A stretch of DNA of 6,751 nucleotides, taken from Rhodospirillaceae bacterium (GTDB taxonomy: Bacteria; Pseudomonadota; Alphaproteobacteria; MPNO01; UBA2964). A program made the translations under genes and the position numbers. Numbering within the stretch: the first letter of the stretch is position 1; the number at the start of each line of letters is the position of its first letter. A model generated the notes under the pieces. That model did not search any database and was not told the origin of the DNA. It saw only the letters and a list, made by a program, of their open reading frames with translations. The DNA is taken from assembly GCA_018660305.1 (NCBI GenBank), contig JABJKO010000223.1, positions 1 to 6,751 on the forward strand, read 5' to 3'. Of the stretch, positions 1-5,426 are shown piece after piece.

Positions 1-32
1 AATCCCAGCCTGTGAAATCCCAGCCTGTGAAA
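1..32 (+). repeat. In-frame 15-bp tandem repeat encoding SQPVK
   Basis: Two identical 15-base units (tcccagcctgtgaaa) occupy 3-17 and 18-32. The two bases at 1-2 (aa) match the end of a further unit, so the array probably continues upstream. The unit length is a multiple of three, so gain or loss of copies changes linker length without a frameshift. It lies just before the SPOR domain. Confidence 0.85.
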
Positions 33-350
33 TCGGTGTCTCCGGCTAAAACACCTCTTTGGGTGCTTGTCCTTGGAACATTCGACATCGAGGCCGCTGC
101 GCGCAATATGGTAAAACAGATGCGACCAGTGAAGGGGCTGATTAGCGTTTTGGTTCTTCAGGGAAAAGTGACTTACCGAGTCAGTACCGAGCCGTTCAAG
201 ATCAGCGAGGCTGATAATCGTAAGGCCCAGCTAAGCCATCTCGAGCTGACGGATATTCATATCTCGCGGGTATGTCCTGCCTGGATGCAGGATGAGCGAT
301 GCGTGGTGCTCGATCGTGTCTTATATAAGAAACGTGCTGATTTGAAATAG
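1..350 (+). CDS. SPOR-domain protein, C-terminal part only (5' end outside window)
   Basis: The reading frame is open to the left edge (first full codon at 3) and stops at TAG 348-350, so only the last 115 residues are visible. A GTG at position 12 lies inside a tandem repeat and is not a credible start. Two exact SQPVK units and a looser Ser/Pro/Lys stretch form a flexible linker. Then comes a segment of about 70 residues beginning WVLVLGTF, with the features of a SPOR domain: a hydrophobic first strand, a Gly-x-Phe turn, an Ala-rich helix (EAAARNMVKQM), and a strand pair ending in YRVSTEPF. SPOR domains bind peptidoglycan glycan strands lacking stem peptides, often at the division site. Binding of that kind is an inference here, as is an N-terminal membrane anchor or signal peptide outside the window. 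Two cysteines follow in the tail (RVCPAW and ERCVVL). The match is by eye, and the domain is diverged. Confidence 0.65.
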   Translation, partial: SQPVKSQPVKSVSPAKTPLWVLVLGTFDIEAAARNMVKQMRPVKGLISVLVLQGKVTYRVSTEPFKISEADNRKAQLSHLELTDIHISRVCPAWMQDERCVVLDRVLYKKRADLK

Positions 351-380
351 GCCGAAGCGGATTGCGATCGCCTATTCGGC
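346..380. repeat. Inverted repeats between convergent genes, possible weak terminator
   Basis: The stop codons of the SPOR gene (348-350) and the cyclase gene (372-374) are 21 bases apart. AATAGGC at 346-352 pairs with GCCTATT at 370-376. An overlapping pair, GCCGAA at 351-356 with TTCGGC at 375-380, cannot form at the same time. The palindrome GCGATCGC lies at 364-371. Neither side has a T-run, so this is not a standard intrinsic terminator, though it is the only structure between the genes. Confidence 0.35.
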
Positions 381-1073
381 GGCGGATTTCAGGAAACCGG
401 CCTGGCGACGCCGTTTATTGTAGTACATCGCCATATCTGCCCGGTGAATAAGGTCCTCGACGGTATCCTGCGGCCCGTAGGGTTCGAAACCGATGCTGAC
501 CATGAGCGGGATTTCCGTGTTCTGATGGGATGTACCGGCACAATCCAAAACCCATTGCAGGGTTCGCATGCGGCGGACGCCGTCCTTCCATCCGGTATTG
601 GTAAGAAGTACACCGAACTCGTCGCCCCCCAGGCGGCCAACTGTGTCTATTTCGCGTACCGAGTTGGCAAGGGAGTGGGCAGCGCTTTTGACGAGTTCGT
701 CTCCCACCGAATGCCCGAACGAATCGTTGACGTCCTTCAAATTGTCCAGATCGCAATAGGCGATGATACCGGTTTCCCCATAACGGCGCGAACGCGCCAA
801 TGTCATATGGAGCTGGCTCTCAAATCCCCGGCGATTGAGGAGCGCGGTCATGGCGTCGGTATAGGACAGATTCTCAAGCTCCGCGATGCGTTCGCGTTGC
901 GCTGCCATCTGCTGTTCAATCTCCGCGGCATATCGCAGCGCCCGCTCAAGCAGGGTCTGTTCCCGCTGTTCCTGCCCGTGTGGAAGGTCCTCCAGGAACT
1001 CGTTGGTGATTGCGCCCATCCGGGCCAGCAGCGCAGGATCCTCCATAAGGTCACGGGCGATCAGGTTACTCAT
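372..1073 (-). CDS. Diguanylate cyclase (GGDEF domain) with inhibitory I-site
   Basis: The product would condense two GTP into the second messenger c-di-GMP. From the ATG at 1073 it is 233 residues with no signal peptide or membrane segment, so probably cytoplasmic. Residues 1-35 are a short unrecognised head. About 36-68 are Glu/Gln/Arg-rich and heptad-like (ERALRYAAEIEQQMAAQRERIAELE), the usual dimerising coiled coil. The GGDEF domain starts at SYTDAMTALLNRRGF. It keeps the metal Asp in CDLDN, the intact GGDEF motif (615-629), and RxxD (REID, 645-656) exactly five residues before it, the product-inhibition I-site. It should therefore be active and feedback-limited. A GTG at 1085 would add four residues. 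I prefer ATG, with GGAG three bases upstream, although that spacing is tight. No sensor domain is recognisable, so control may be mainly transcriptional through the sigma-54 promoter upstream. It converges on the SPOR gene. Confidence 0.9.
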   Translation of the reverse strand: MSNLIARDLMEDPALLARMGAITNEFLEDLPHGQEQREQTLLERALRYAAEIEQQMAAQRERIAELENLSYTDAMTALLNRRGFESQLHMTLARSRRYGETGIIAYCDLDNLKDVNDSFGHSVGDELVKSAAHSLANSVREIDTVGRLGGDEFGVLLTNTGWKDGVRRMRTLQWVLDCAGTSHQNTEIPLMVSIGFEPYGPQDTVEDLIHRADMAMYYNKRRRQAGFLKSAAE

Positions 1074-1140
1074 TGTCTCCACCACTCTCTTTGCGCCCGG
1101 CCGTGCCTCAGCCGAGCTGACACAATTCTGTTAAGTCCTA

Positions 1141-1157
1141 TGCAAAGGACGTGCCAA
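1141..1157 (-). promoter_or_regulatory. Sigma-54 (RpoN) -24/-12 promoter for the GGDEF gene
   Basis: On the minus strand 1157 to 1141 reads TTGGCACG-TCCT-TTGCA. This matches the sigma-54 consensus TGGCACG-N4-TTGCW at every fixed position, with the required ten bases between the GG and GC pairs. It points at the cyclase gene. The predicted start of transcription is near 1130, giving a leader of about 57 bases before the ATG at 1073. Such promoters need an AAA+ enhancer-binding protein, and none is encoded in the window. Confidence 0.8.
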
Positions 1158-1172
1158 TTTTTTATTGTTATA

Positions 1173-1185
1173 AATCATGTAGTTA
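1173..1185 (+). promoter_or_regulatory. Possible IHF binding site
   Basis: The plus strand reads AATCATGTAGTTA, which fits the IHF consensus WATCAA-N4-TTR except for one position (T for A at the sixth base). It lies in the AT-rich stretch 1156-1192, centred about 50 bases upstream of the predicted sigma-54 start. That is between the promoter and the upstream dyads, where IHF bends DNA in many sigma-54 systems. The motif is short, so position is half the argument. Confidence 0.4.
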
Positions 1186-1196
1186 CAAAATTCCAT

Positions 1197-1238
1197 CCCG
1201 GCTGAATTTGCCGGGTCGGCAATTTTTTCCGGCAATTT
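1197..1238. promoter_or_regulatory. Cluster of GC-rich dyads, candidate enhancer sites for a sigma-54 activator
   Basis: CCCGGC (1197-1202) and GCCGGG (1210-1215) form one dyad with a 7-base centre. TTGCCG (1208-1213) and CGGCAA (1217-1222) form a second with a 3-base centre. CGGCAATTT recurs as a direct repeat at 1217-1225 and 1230-1238. These are about 70-110 bases upstream of the predicted sigma-54 start, the normal place for enhancer-binding-protein sites. The CGGCA core faintly recalls Caulobacter FlbD (ftr) sites; that comparison is from memory and weak. The cluster could instead act on eipB, 80 bases downstream on the other strand. Confidence 0.4.
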
Positions 1239-1304
1239 CTTCTGTTTTGCGCCCGCCGACAGTCAAGAGAGAGTATAGTAGGGCGCCTCTACACTCGACC
1301 TCAT

Positions 1305-1310
1305 AAGGAG
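1305..1310 (+). promoter_or_regulatory. Strong ribosome binding site fixing the TTG start of eipB
   Basis: AAGGAG lies eight bases before the TTG at 1319. Together with the signal peptide that begins there, it decides the start despite the uncommon codon. A TATAGT at 1274-1279 could be the -10 box, but I find no convincing -35 partner. Confidence 0.75.
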
Positions 1311-1318
1311 ACGGAGAT

Positions 1319-2128
1319 TTGCGCAAACGGCTGATCTGGGCGTTACTTGCAACCGTTCTTGGGCTTCCGTCGAGTACCGTTTTCGCCGTTGAGTTTGTGG
1401 CCCATCGTGCGCTCTATAAACTGGTGCTCGAAAAGGCCCGCACGGGGAGCGGGGTCTCCGGCGTTACCGGTAGGATGGCCGTCGAATGGCAGGACAGTTG
1501 CTCCGGCTGGACGTTCGAATATCATTCGGTGATCGATGTAGAGTTTGCCGAGACCAAGTCCATACGGCTGATATCAACGGCCACGAGTTGGGAATCCAAT
1601 GACGGTGAGAATTACCGCTTCAGCGTTCGCCATAAGACCGACGGCAAGGAAGTGGAGCGTATCGAGGGCGTCGCAAAAGCCAGCGCAGGCGCCATCGGCC
1701 ATGTAGAGTTCAGCCGCCCCAAGGCCCGACGGTTGATTCTGCCCAGGGGCACCTTATTTCCGATCGCCCACTCGCTGTCCGTCCTGCGGACCGCCGCAAA
1801 GGAAAAAGCCCCGGCGTTCCTGTCCCAGACCGTCTTCGACGGTATGGATGTGACCGGCCTGTATCAGGTCAATGCAGCAATAGGACGGGTTGGCAAGACC
1901 GGGGGGGCTGCCCGGATACAGAGCAAGGAATTGAAGACAACCCCGTCATGGCACGTCAGTCTTGGGTATTTCGGAATGAAAAGCCGCAAATCGGAGCCAA
2001 ATCACGAAATCAAAATGAGGCTTTATGCCAACGGTGTTGCTGACGACATGCTTATGGATTTCGACGAATTCATTATCCGGGGCCGCCTCGACAAGCTGGA
2101 TTTGACCCCCAATCCGAACTGCCCCTAG
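1319..2128 (+). CDS. eipB: EipB-type (DUF1849) periplasmic envelope-integrity protein
   Basis: The product is 269 residues. The TTG start is supported by the Shine-Dalgarno sequence and by an immediate signal peptide: a basic MRKR head, hydrophobic residues 5-20, and probable cleavage after VFA at residue 23. The mature part opens with VAHRALYKLVLEKARTGSG, followed by GRMAVEW and the SxxTSWESNDGENYRF region, the pattern I know from DUF1849. In Brucella this family (EipB) is a periplasmic beta-spiral protein required for envelope integrity, with one disulfide joining an N-terminal and a C-terminal cysteine. The mature protein here has exactly two cysteines, Cys61 (DSCSGW) and Cys268 (NPNCP), in matching places. 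The molecular role is not defined by anything in the window. The gene is divergent from the cyclase and converges on the sugar kinase, with stop codons overlapping. Confidence 0.85.
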   Translation: MRKRLIWALLATVLGLPSSTVFAVEFVAHRALYKLVLEKARTGSGVSGVTGRMAVEWQDSCSGWTFEYHSVIDVEFAETKSIRLISTATSWESNDGENYRFSVRHKTDGKEVERIEGVAKASAGAIGHVEFSRPKARRLILPRGTLFPIAHSLSVLRTAAKEKAPAFLSQTVFDGMDVTGLYQVNAAIGRVGKTGGAARIQSKELKTTPSWHVSLGYFGMKSRKSEPNHEIKMRLYANGVADDMLMDFDEFIIRGRLDKLDLTPNPNCP

Positions 2129-3030
2129 CTGTGGTGTATCGGCCATAGCCAGGCGGCCCCGCGGACGCCGCTGGAATCGCCATGGGCCGGCCGTAACAGG
2201 GGCGTATCGACGCGGTCGGAAAATACCCAGCTTTGCCACAGGTCCGGAACGGTTTCGTACAGCCGTTCGATATTGGAGAGCCCACCGCCCAGCACGATCG
2301 CATCGGGATCCAGTATGTTAATGACATGGGCTAGCGCGCGGGCCAGCCGGTTCTCGTGGGCTGCTACCACGCGCTCGGCACGCTCGTCTCCCTCAATCGC
2401 GCCCTGAATGATGGCTTCCGCAGGTGATTCCGGACCGCCCGCGTTTTCGTAATGACAAGACAGGGCGGGGCCGGACAAATAGGTTTCGATACAGCCGTTC
2501 CGGCCACAGTAGCAGCGGGGTCCAGGTAGCTCGTCCGGTTCGGGCCAGGGTAGGGGGTTATGGCCCCATTCACCGGCAATGGCATTGGGCCCGCGGAGAA
2601 GGCGGCCCGCAACCGATATGCCACCGCCAACGCCGGTGCCGAGGATAACACCGAAAACCACCTCGAAATCGGCGGCTGCACCGTCCGTCGCCTCCGATAA
2701 GGTAAAGCAATTGGCGTCGTTCGACAGTTTGACGGGCCGGGACAGCGCTGTTTCCAGGTCACGATCGAAGGGACGGCCGATCAACCAGGTCGAATTGGCA
2801 TTTTTTACCAGACCGGTGGCCGGGGAGAGGGTTCCAGGAATGCCGATACCCACCGATCCCGAGCCGGCAGCCTGTATTTCGATTTTCTCTATTCCGGACC
2901 GGACAGCTTCTATGGTGGCGTCATAGTCGCCAACCGGAGCCGGAACGCGAGTCCTGGCCAGGGTCTTTCCATCGTCTGCGAGGGCGATGAATTCGATTTT
3001 TGTTCCCCCCAGATCGACCCCGATCCGCAT
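2125..3030 (-). CDS. mak: ROK-family sugar kinase, probable fructokinase
   Basis: The protein is 301 residues and cytoplasmic. It opens with the ATP phosphate-binding loop DLGGTKIE (6-13). The catalytic Asp is in SNDANC (Asp105). GTGVGGGI (131-138) and EWGHNPLPW (154-162) follow. A structural zinc site is formed by His157 and the cysteines of CYCGRNGC (173, 175, 180), with IETYLSG after it. VINILDPDAIVLGGGLSN and the tail HGDSSGVRGAAWLWP closely match E. coli Mak, which phosphorylates fructose to fructose 6-phosphate. ROK kinases for glucose, mannose and N-acetylglucosamine share this fold, so the substrate is inferred from likeness. No sugar transporter or regulator is in the window. The ATG at 3030 has AGGGGG four bases upstream. 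The stop codon overlaps that of eipB within the tetramer CTAG (2125-2128). Confidence 0.85.
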   Translation of the reverse strand: MRIGVDLGGTKIEFIALADDGKTLARTRVPAPVGDYDATIEAVRSGIEKIEIQAAGSGSVGIGIPGTLSPATGLVKNANSTWLIGRPFDRDLETALSRPVKLSNDANCFTLSEATDGAAADFEVVFGVILGTGVGGGISVAGRLLRGPNAIAGEWGHNPLPWPEPDELPGPRCYCGRNGCIETYLSGPALSCHYENAGGPESPAEAIIQGAIEGDERAERVVAAHENRLARALAHVINILDPDAIVLGGGLSNIERLYETVPDLWQSWVFSDRVDTPLLRPAHGDSSGVRGAAWLWPIHHS

Positions 3031-3041
3031 TCGGCCCCCTA

Positions 3042-3088
3042 ACCGGTATTGTTATCGCTTTGTTCCCATCAAGGCCCTATAAACCGGT
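3042..3088. promoter_or_regulatory. Paired ACCGGT sites upstream of the sugar kinase, possible operator
   Basis: AAACCGGTTT at 3081-3090 is a perfect 10-base palindrome of the kind bound by LacI-family repressors, which favour a central CG. A second ACCGGT with a leading A lies at 3041-3047. The two ACCGGT cores (3042-3047 and 3083-3088) are centred 41 bases apart, close to four helical turns, and lie 12-58 bases upstream of the kinase ATG. No regulator gene is nearby, so the assignment is an inference from pattern and position. Confidence 0.35.
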
Positions 3089-3262
3089 TTCGGGTGTACC
3101 TTTTCCTGGTTAACACTTCAATCGCGGCGATGGGGGCATCGCTTGGAAAACTGAGAAAAGGCTCATCACGGGTTGTTAACTTTTATGCGGGAAACTTCTA
3201 TCGAATAGAGGCGACCGCTAACTCTGTTTGGCGTGTTGCAAGGCCGCGTCCAAGGGGTCGAA
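3089..3262. promoter_or_regulatory. Leader and promoter region of divK, elements not resolved
   Basis: I find no convincing sigma-70 promoter here. There are two GTTAAC palindromes (3109-3114 and 3175-3180). The first is part of TTAACCAG on the minus strand (3113-3106), one base from the CtrA half-site TTAACCAT. No full TTAA-N7-TTAA CtrA box is present. TCTAT-CGA-ATAGA at 3197-3209 is a small dyad. AAGGGG at 3252-3257, five bases before ATG 3263, is the divK ribosome binding site. Confidence 0.25.
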
Positions 3263-3631
3263 ATGGAAAAGAAAAAGATTCTCATCGTCGAGGATAACGA
3301 GCTCAACATGAAGCTTTTTCATGATCTGCTCGAGGTCCATGGATATGAGACCTATCAGACCAAGGATGGGCGCGAAGCCCTTGGATTGGCGCGGGAACAT
3401 CGGCCCGATCTTATTCTGATGGACATCCAGCTGCCCGAGGTTTCGGGTCTGGAAGTGACGAAATGGATCAAGGAAGACGAGTCGTTGCGATCGATTCCCG
3501 TGATCGCGGTGACGGCCTTTGCGATGAGGGGCGATGAAGAGAAGATCCGCAGCGGCGGCTGTGAGGCCTATATCGCGAAGCCGATCTCCGTCGCGACGTT
3601 CCTAGAGACCATCGAAAAAGTTCTCAACTAA
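3263..3631 (+). CDS. divK: DivK single-domain response regulator
   Basis: This is a stand-alone receiver domain of 122 residues, nearly collinear with Caulobacter DivK, including [52 protein letters not shown] and KPISV. The acidic pocket is Glu10-Asp11. The phosphorylated residue is Asp54, and the switch residues are Thr84 and Lys106. In Caulobacter the kinases DivJ and PleC set its phosphorylation; phospho-DivK acts through DivL to lower CtrA activity and also stimulates PleC and DivJ, which feeds PleD. The start at ATG 3263 is chosen over an in-frame TTG at 3233, because AAGGGG sits five bases upstream and homology begins at [11 protein letters not shown]. It is probably co-transcribed with pleD, 28 bases downstream. 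Confidence 0.96.
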   Translation: MEKKKILIVEDNELNMKLFHDLLEVHGYETYQTKDGREALGLAREHRPDLILMDIQLPEVSGLEVTKWIKEDESLRSIPVIAVTAFAMRGDEEKIRSGGCEAYIAKPISVATFLETIEKVLN

Positions 3632-3659
3632 CTCAAATTTGATTTAGAGCCCTGCCCCC

Positions 3660-5084
3660 ATGACTGCTCGCGTCCTTGTTGTCGATGACATTCCCGTTAA
3701 TGTGAAGCTTCTGGAAGCGAAGCTTCTCGTTGAATATTACGAGGTGGTTACGGCAAACGACGGTCCGACCGCTCTCCAGGTTGTTCAGGAACAGCGCCCC
3801 GACATAATCCTTCTCGACGTCATGATGCCGGGAATGGATGGCTATGAAGTCTGCAAAAGGCTGAAGGCCGATCCGGCGACGACGCATATTCCGGTGGTGA
3901 TGGTTACGGCCCTGAACGAGGTCGGCGACCGGGTGCGCGGTCTCGAGGCGGGTGCCGATGATTTCCTGACAAAGCCGGTCAACGACATTGCATTGTTCGC
4001 CCGTATCCGCTCCCTGGTCAGGCTGAAGCGTGCCAGCGACGAGTGGCGGGCCCGTGAGGCGACGGCCGTCGATCTTGGCGTCACCGATTCCGCCGGGGAC
4101 TCGGTGGACGAAAAAGCGCCCGGTTCCGTTCTGCTGGCGGCTGACGGGTTGTGGGATAGCCAGGCCATCCAGGAAACTTTGGAAGCCCAGGGTCATAAGG
4201 TTGAATTCGCCGATGACGATGCGGCAACGCTCGCTAAGGCATCGTCGGGCAATTACGATATTGTCATGATTGGCGATGGCGACCGCGCCGGAGATGCGCT
4301 GCGTCTGTGCTCGCAGCTGCGCTCTCAGCCCGAAAGCCGTCATGGCCCCATTCTGCTCCTGGTTCCCGAAGGGGCGGAGGAGCGTCTCGCAAAAGCGCTG
4401 GAACTTGGGATCAACGATTATCTTGTGCGGCCGGTGGAACGCGACGAACTGATTGCGAGAAGTTGGACGCAAATCCGCCGTAAACGCTACGAAGACCGGT
4501 TGCGTGACAATTACATGGACAGCGTCAACGCCGCGGTCACCGATACCCTGACCGGTCTCTATAACCGGCGTTATCTTGAGTCCCACTTCGACCGGATTTC
4601 CAGCCGGCTCCAGGAGGAAGGAAAGCCAATTTCCCTCCTGATGCTCGACGTGGACCATTTTAAGGTCGTCAACGATACCCATGGGCACGATGTGGGTGAT
4701 CTGGTTCTTCAGGCCATTGCCAAAAGGCTGGTGAGCAATCTCCGAGGGTTCGACACCGCGATCCGCTTTGGTGGCGAGGAATTTGTGGTTCTGTTGCCCG
4801 ATGCGCCATTGACCGCGGCCGTGAGTACCGCAGAACGGTTATGTCATGCCGTTGCCGGGTCACCGGTCCCAATTCCTAACAATGCGGAGGGGCTGAGAGT
4901 TACGGCAAGTCTTGGCACCGCGACTGTACAGGCCGGTGATGAGACCCTCGACATGATGGTGAAACGTGCCGATGAAGCACTTTATCAGGCGAAGGAGGCC
5001 GGTCGAAACCGGGTGATGACCGCGGTTGCGTCAGACGCCCCCGAAGCCTCTCCGGTCGCTGCACCGCAAACGGCGGTCGGATAA
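3660..5084 (+). CDS. pleD: PleD response-regulator diguanylate cyclase (REC-REC-GGDEF)
   Basis: The protein has 474 residues in three domains. Receiver 1 (about 3-122) is complete: Asp9-Asp10, phospho-acceptor Asp53 (IILLDVMMPGMDG), Thr83 and Lys105. Receiver 2 (about 155-270) is a degenerate adaptor, with Gly205 where the acceptor Asp should be and its acidic pocket reduced to AAD. The GGDEF domain (about 290-455) has TDTLTGLYNRRYL, LDVDHFKVVND, GGEEF at 371-375, and the I-site RGFD at 362-365, five residues upstream. In Caulobacter, PleC and DivJ phosphorylate PleD; it dimerises through its receivers at the stalked pole and makes c-di-GMP, with product inhibition at the I-site. All the required residues are here. 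The tail after 455 is Ala/Pro-rich and unconserved. Only a poor AGAG at 3646-3649 precedes the ATG, so translation may be coupled to divK. A strong terminator follows 30 bases after the stop. Confidence 0.96.
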   Translation: MTARVLVVDDIPVNVKLLEAKLLVEYYEVVTANDGPTALQVVQEQRPDIILLDVMMPGMDGYEVCKRLKADPATTHIPVVMVTALNEVGDRVRGLEAGADDFLTKPVNDIALFARIRSLVRLKRASDEWRAREATAVDLGVTDSAGDSVDEKAPGSVLLAADGLWDSQAIQETLEAQGHKVEFADDDAATLAKASSGNYDIVMIGDGDRAGDALRLCSQLRSQPESRHGPILLLVPEGAEERLAKALELGINDYLVRPVERDELIARSWTQIRRKRYEDRLRDNYMDSVNAAVTDTLTGLYNRRYLESHFDRISSRLQEEGKPISLLMLDVDHFKVVNDTHGHDVGDLVLQAIAKRLVSNLRGFDTAIRFGGEEFVVLLPDAPLTAAVSTAERLCHAVAGSPVPIPNNAEGLRVTASLGTATVQAGDETLDMMVKRADEALYQAKEAGRNRVMTAVASDAPEASPVAAPQTAVG

Positions 5085-5114
5085 CCACCGATCCGCTGGG
5101 CCGAAACAGGAACC

Positions 5115-5154
5115 AAAAAAGCCGCGTCAGGGATCTGTCGCGGCTTTTGTTTTA
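5115..5154. terminator. Bidirectional intrinsic terminator between pleD and rpmG
   Basis: AAAAGCCGCG (5117-5126) pairs perfectly with CGCGGCTTTT (5139-5148). The stem extends past one mismatch with CAG (5128-5130) and CTG (5135-5137), closing on the tetraloop GGAT. An A-run (5115-5120) and a T-rich tract (5145-5154) flank it, so it should stop transcription of pleD on the plus strand and of rpmG on the minus strand. Confidence 0.92.
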
Positions 5155-5168
5155 TCCTGGATCAAGAG

Positions 5169-5336
5169 TTACTTGATCTTGGCTTCCTTGAAGATCACGT
5201 GCTTGCGGGCGACCGGATCGTATTTCCGCTTTTCCATCTTTTCGGTCAGCGTCCGCGGGTTCTTGCGCGCTATATAGTAATATCCGGTGTCAGCGCTGCT
5301 CACCAGCTTGATCTGAATTGAATTTGTTTTGGCCAT
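5169..5336 (-). CDS. rpmG: 50S ribosomal protein L33
   Basis: The 55-residue product [21 protein letters not shown]... is ribosomal protein L33 of the large subunit, near the E site. [23 protein letters not shown] and [12 protein letters not shown] are family hallmarks, and the length is typical. It has no cysteine, so it is the zinc-independent (C-minus) form. The start is ATG 5336, where conservation begins. GGAG lies nine bases upstream, and an in-frame ATG at 5351 precedes that site and is rejected. It has its own promoter and shares a terminator with convergent pleD. Confidence 0.97.
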   Translation of the reverse strand: MAKTNSIQIKLVSSADTGYYYIARKNPRTLTEKMEKRKYDPVARKHVIFKEAKIK

Positions 5337-5387
5337 TGCTAGATGCTCCAAGCCTTATCGTAAATTGGATCTTGAATTTCAGGCCGC

Positions 5388-5415
5388 ACCATACGAATTC
5401 GGGCCCGTCTGTCAA
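5388..5415 (-). promoter_or_regulatory. Sigma-70 type promoter of rpmG
   Basis: On the minus strand a perfect -35 box TTGACA (5415-5410) is followed after 16 bases by TATGGT (5393-5388), a four-of-six -10 box. The predicted start is near 5381, about 45 bases before the rpmG ATG. The -35 box begins just after the stop codon of the upstream peptidase gene, so rpmG need not depend on that gene's transcript. Confidence 0.75.
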
Positions 5416-5426
5416 GTATTCCGTGC

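Noticed and set aside
444..1205. Long plus-strand open frame of 253 residues opposite the cyclase gene
   Set aside because: It lies antisense to a well-supported GGDEF gene, runs through its sigma-54 promoter region, has no recognisable domain, and its composition reads as a shadow of the real frame.
1205..1228. Hairpin followed by six Ts, resembling a plus-strand intrinsic terminator
   Set aside because: No plus-strand gene lies upstream since position 350, the hairpin has one mismatch and a three-base loop, and its position fits an upstream activator site better.
1949..1967. Second TGGCACG motif, inside eipB
   Set aside because: The -12 element TTGC is absent at the required spacing, so it is not a sigma-54 promoter.
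3233..3262. Ten-residue N-terminal extension of DivK from a TTG codon
   Set aside because: The extension would cover the AAGGGG ribosome binding site, and DivK homology starts at the ATG at 3263.
3049..3297. Plus-strand open frame of 82 residues between the kinase and divK
   Set aside because: It overlaps the divK start in another frame, has no clear ribosome binding site or family resemblance, and sits in a divergent promoter region.
3633..4688. Minus-strand open frame of 351 residues opposite pleD
   Set aside because: It is fully antisense to pleD, rich in His, Arg and Gln with no known motif, and is explained by GC-biased codon use in the real gene.
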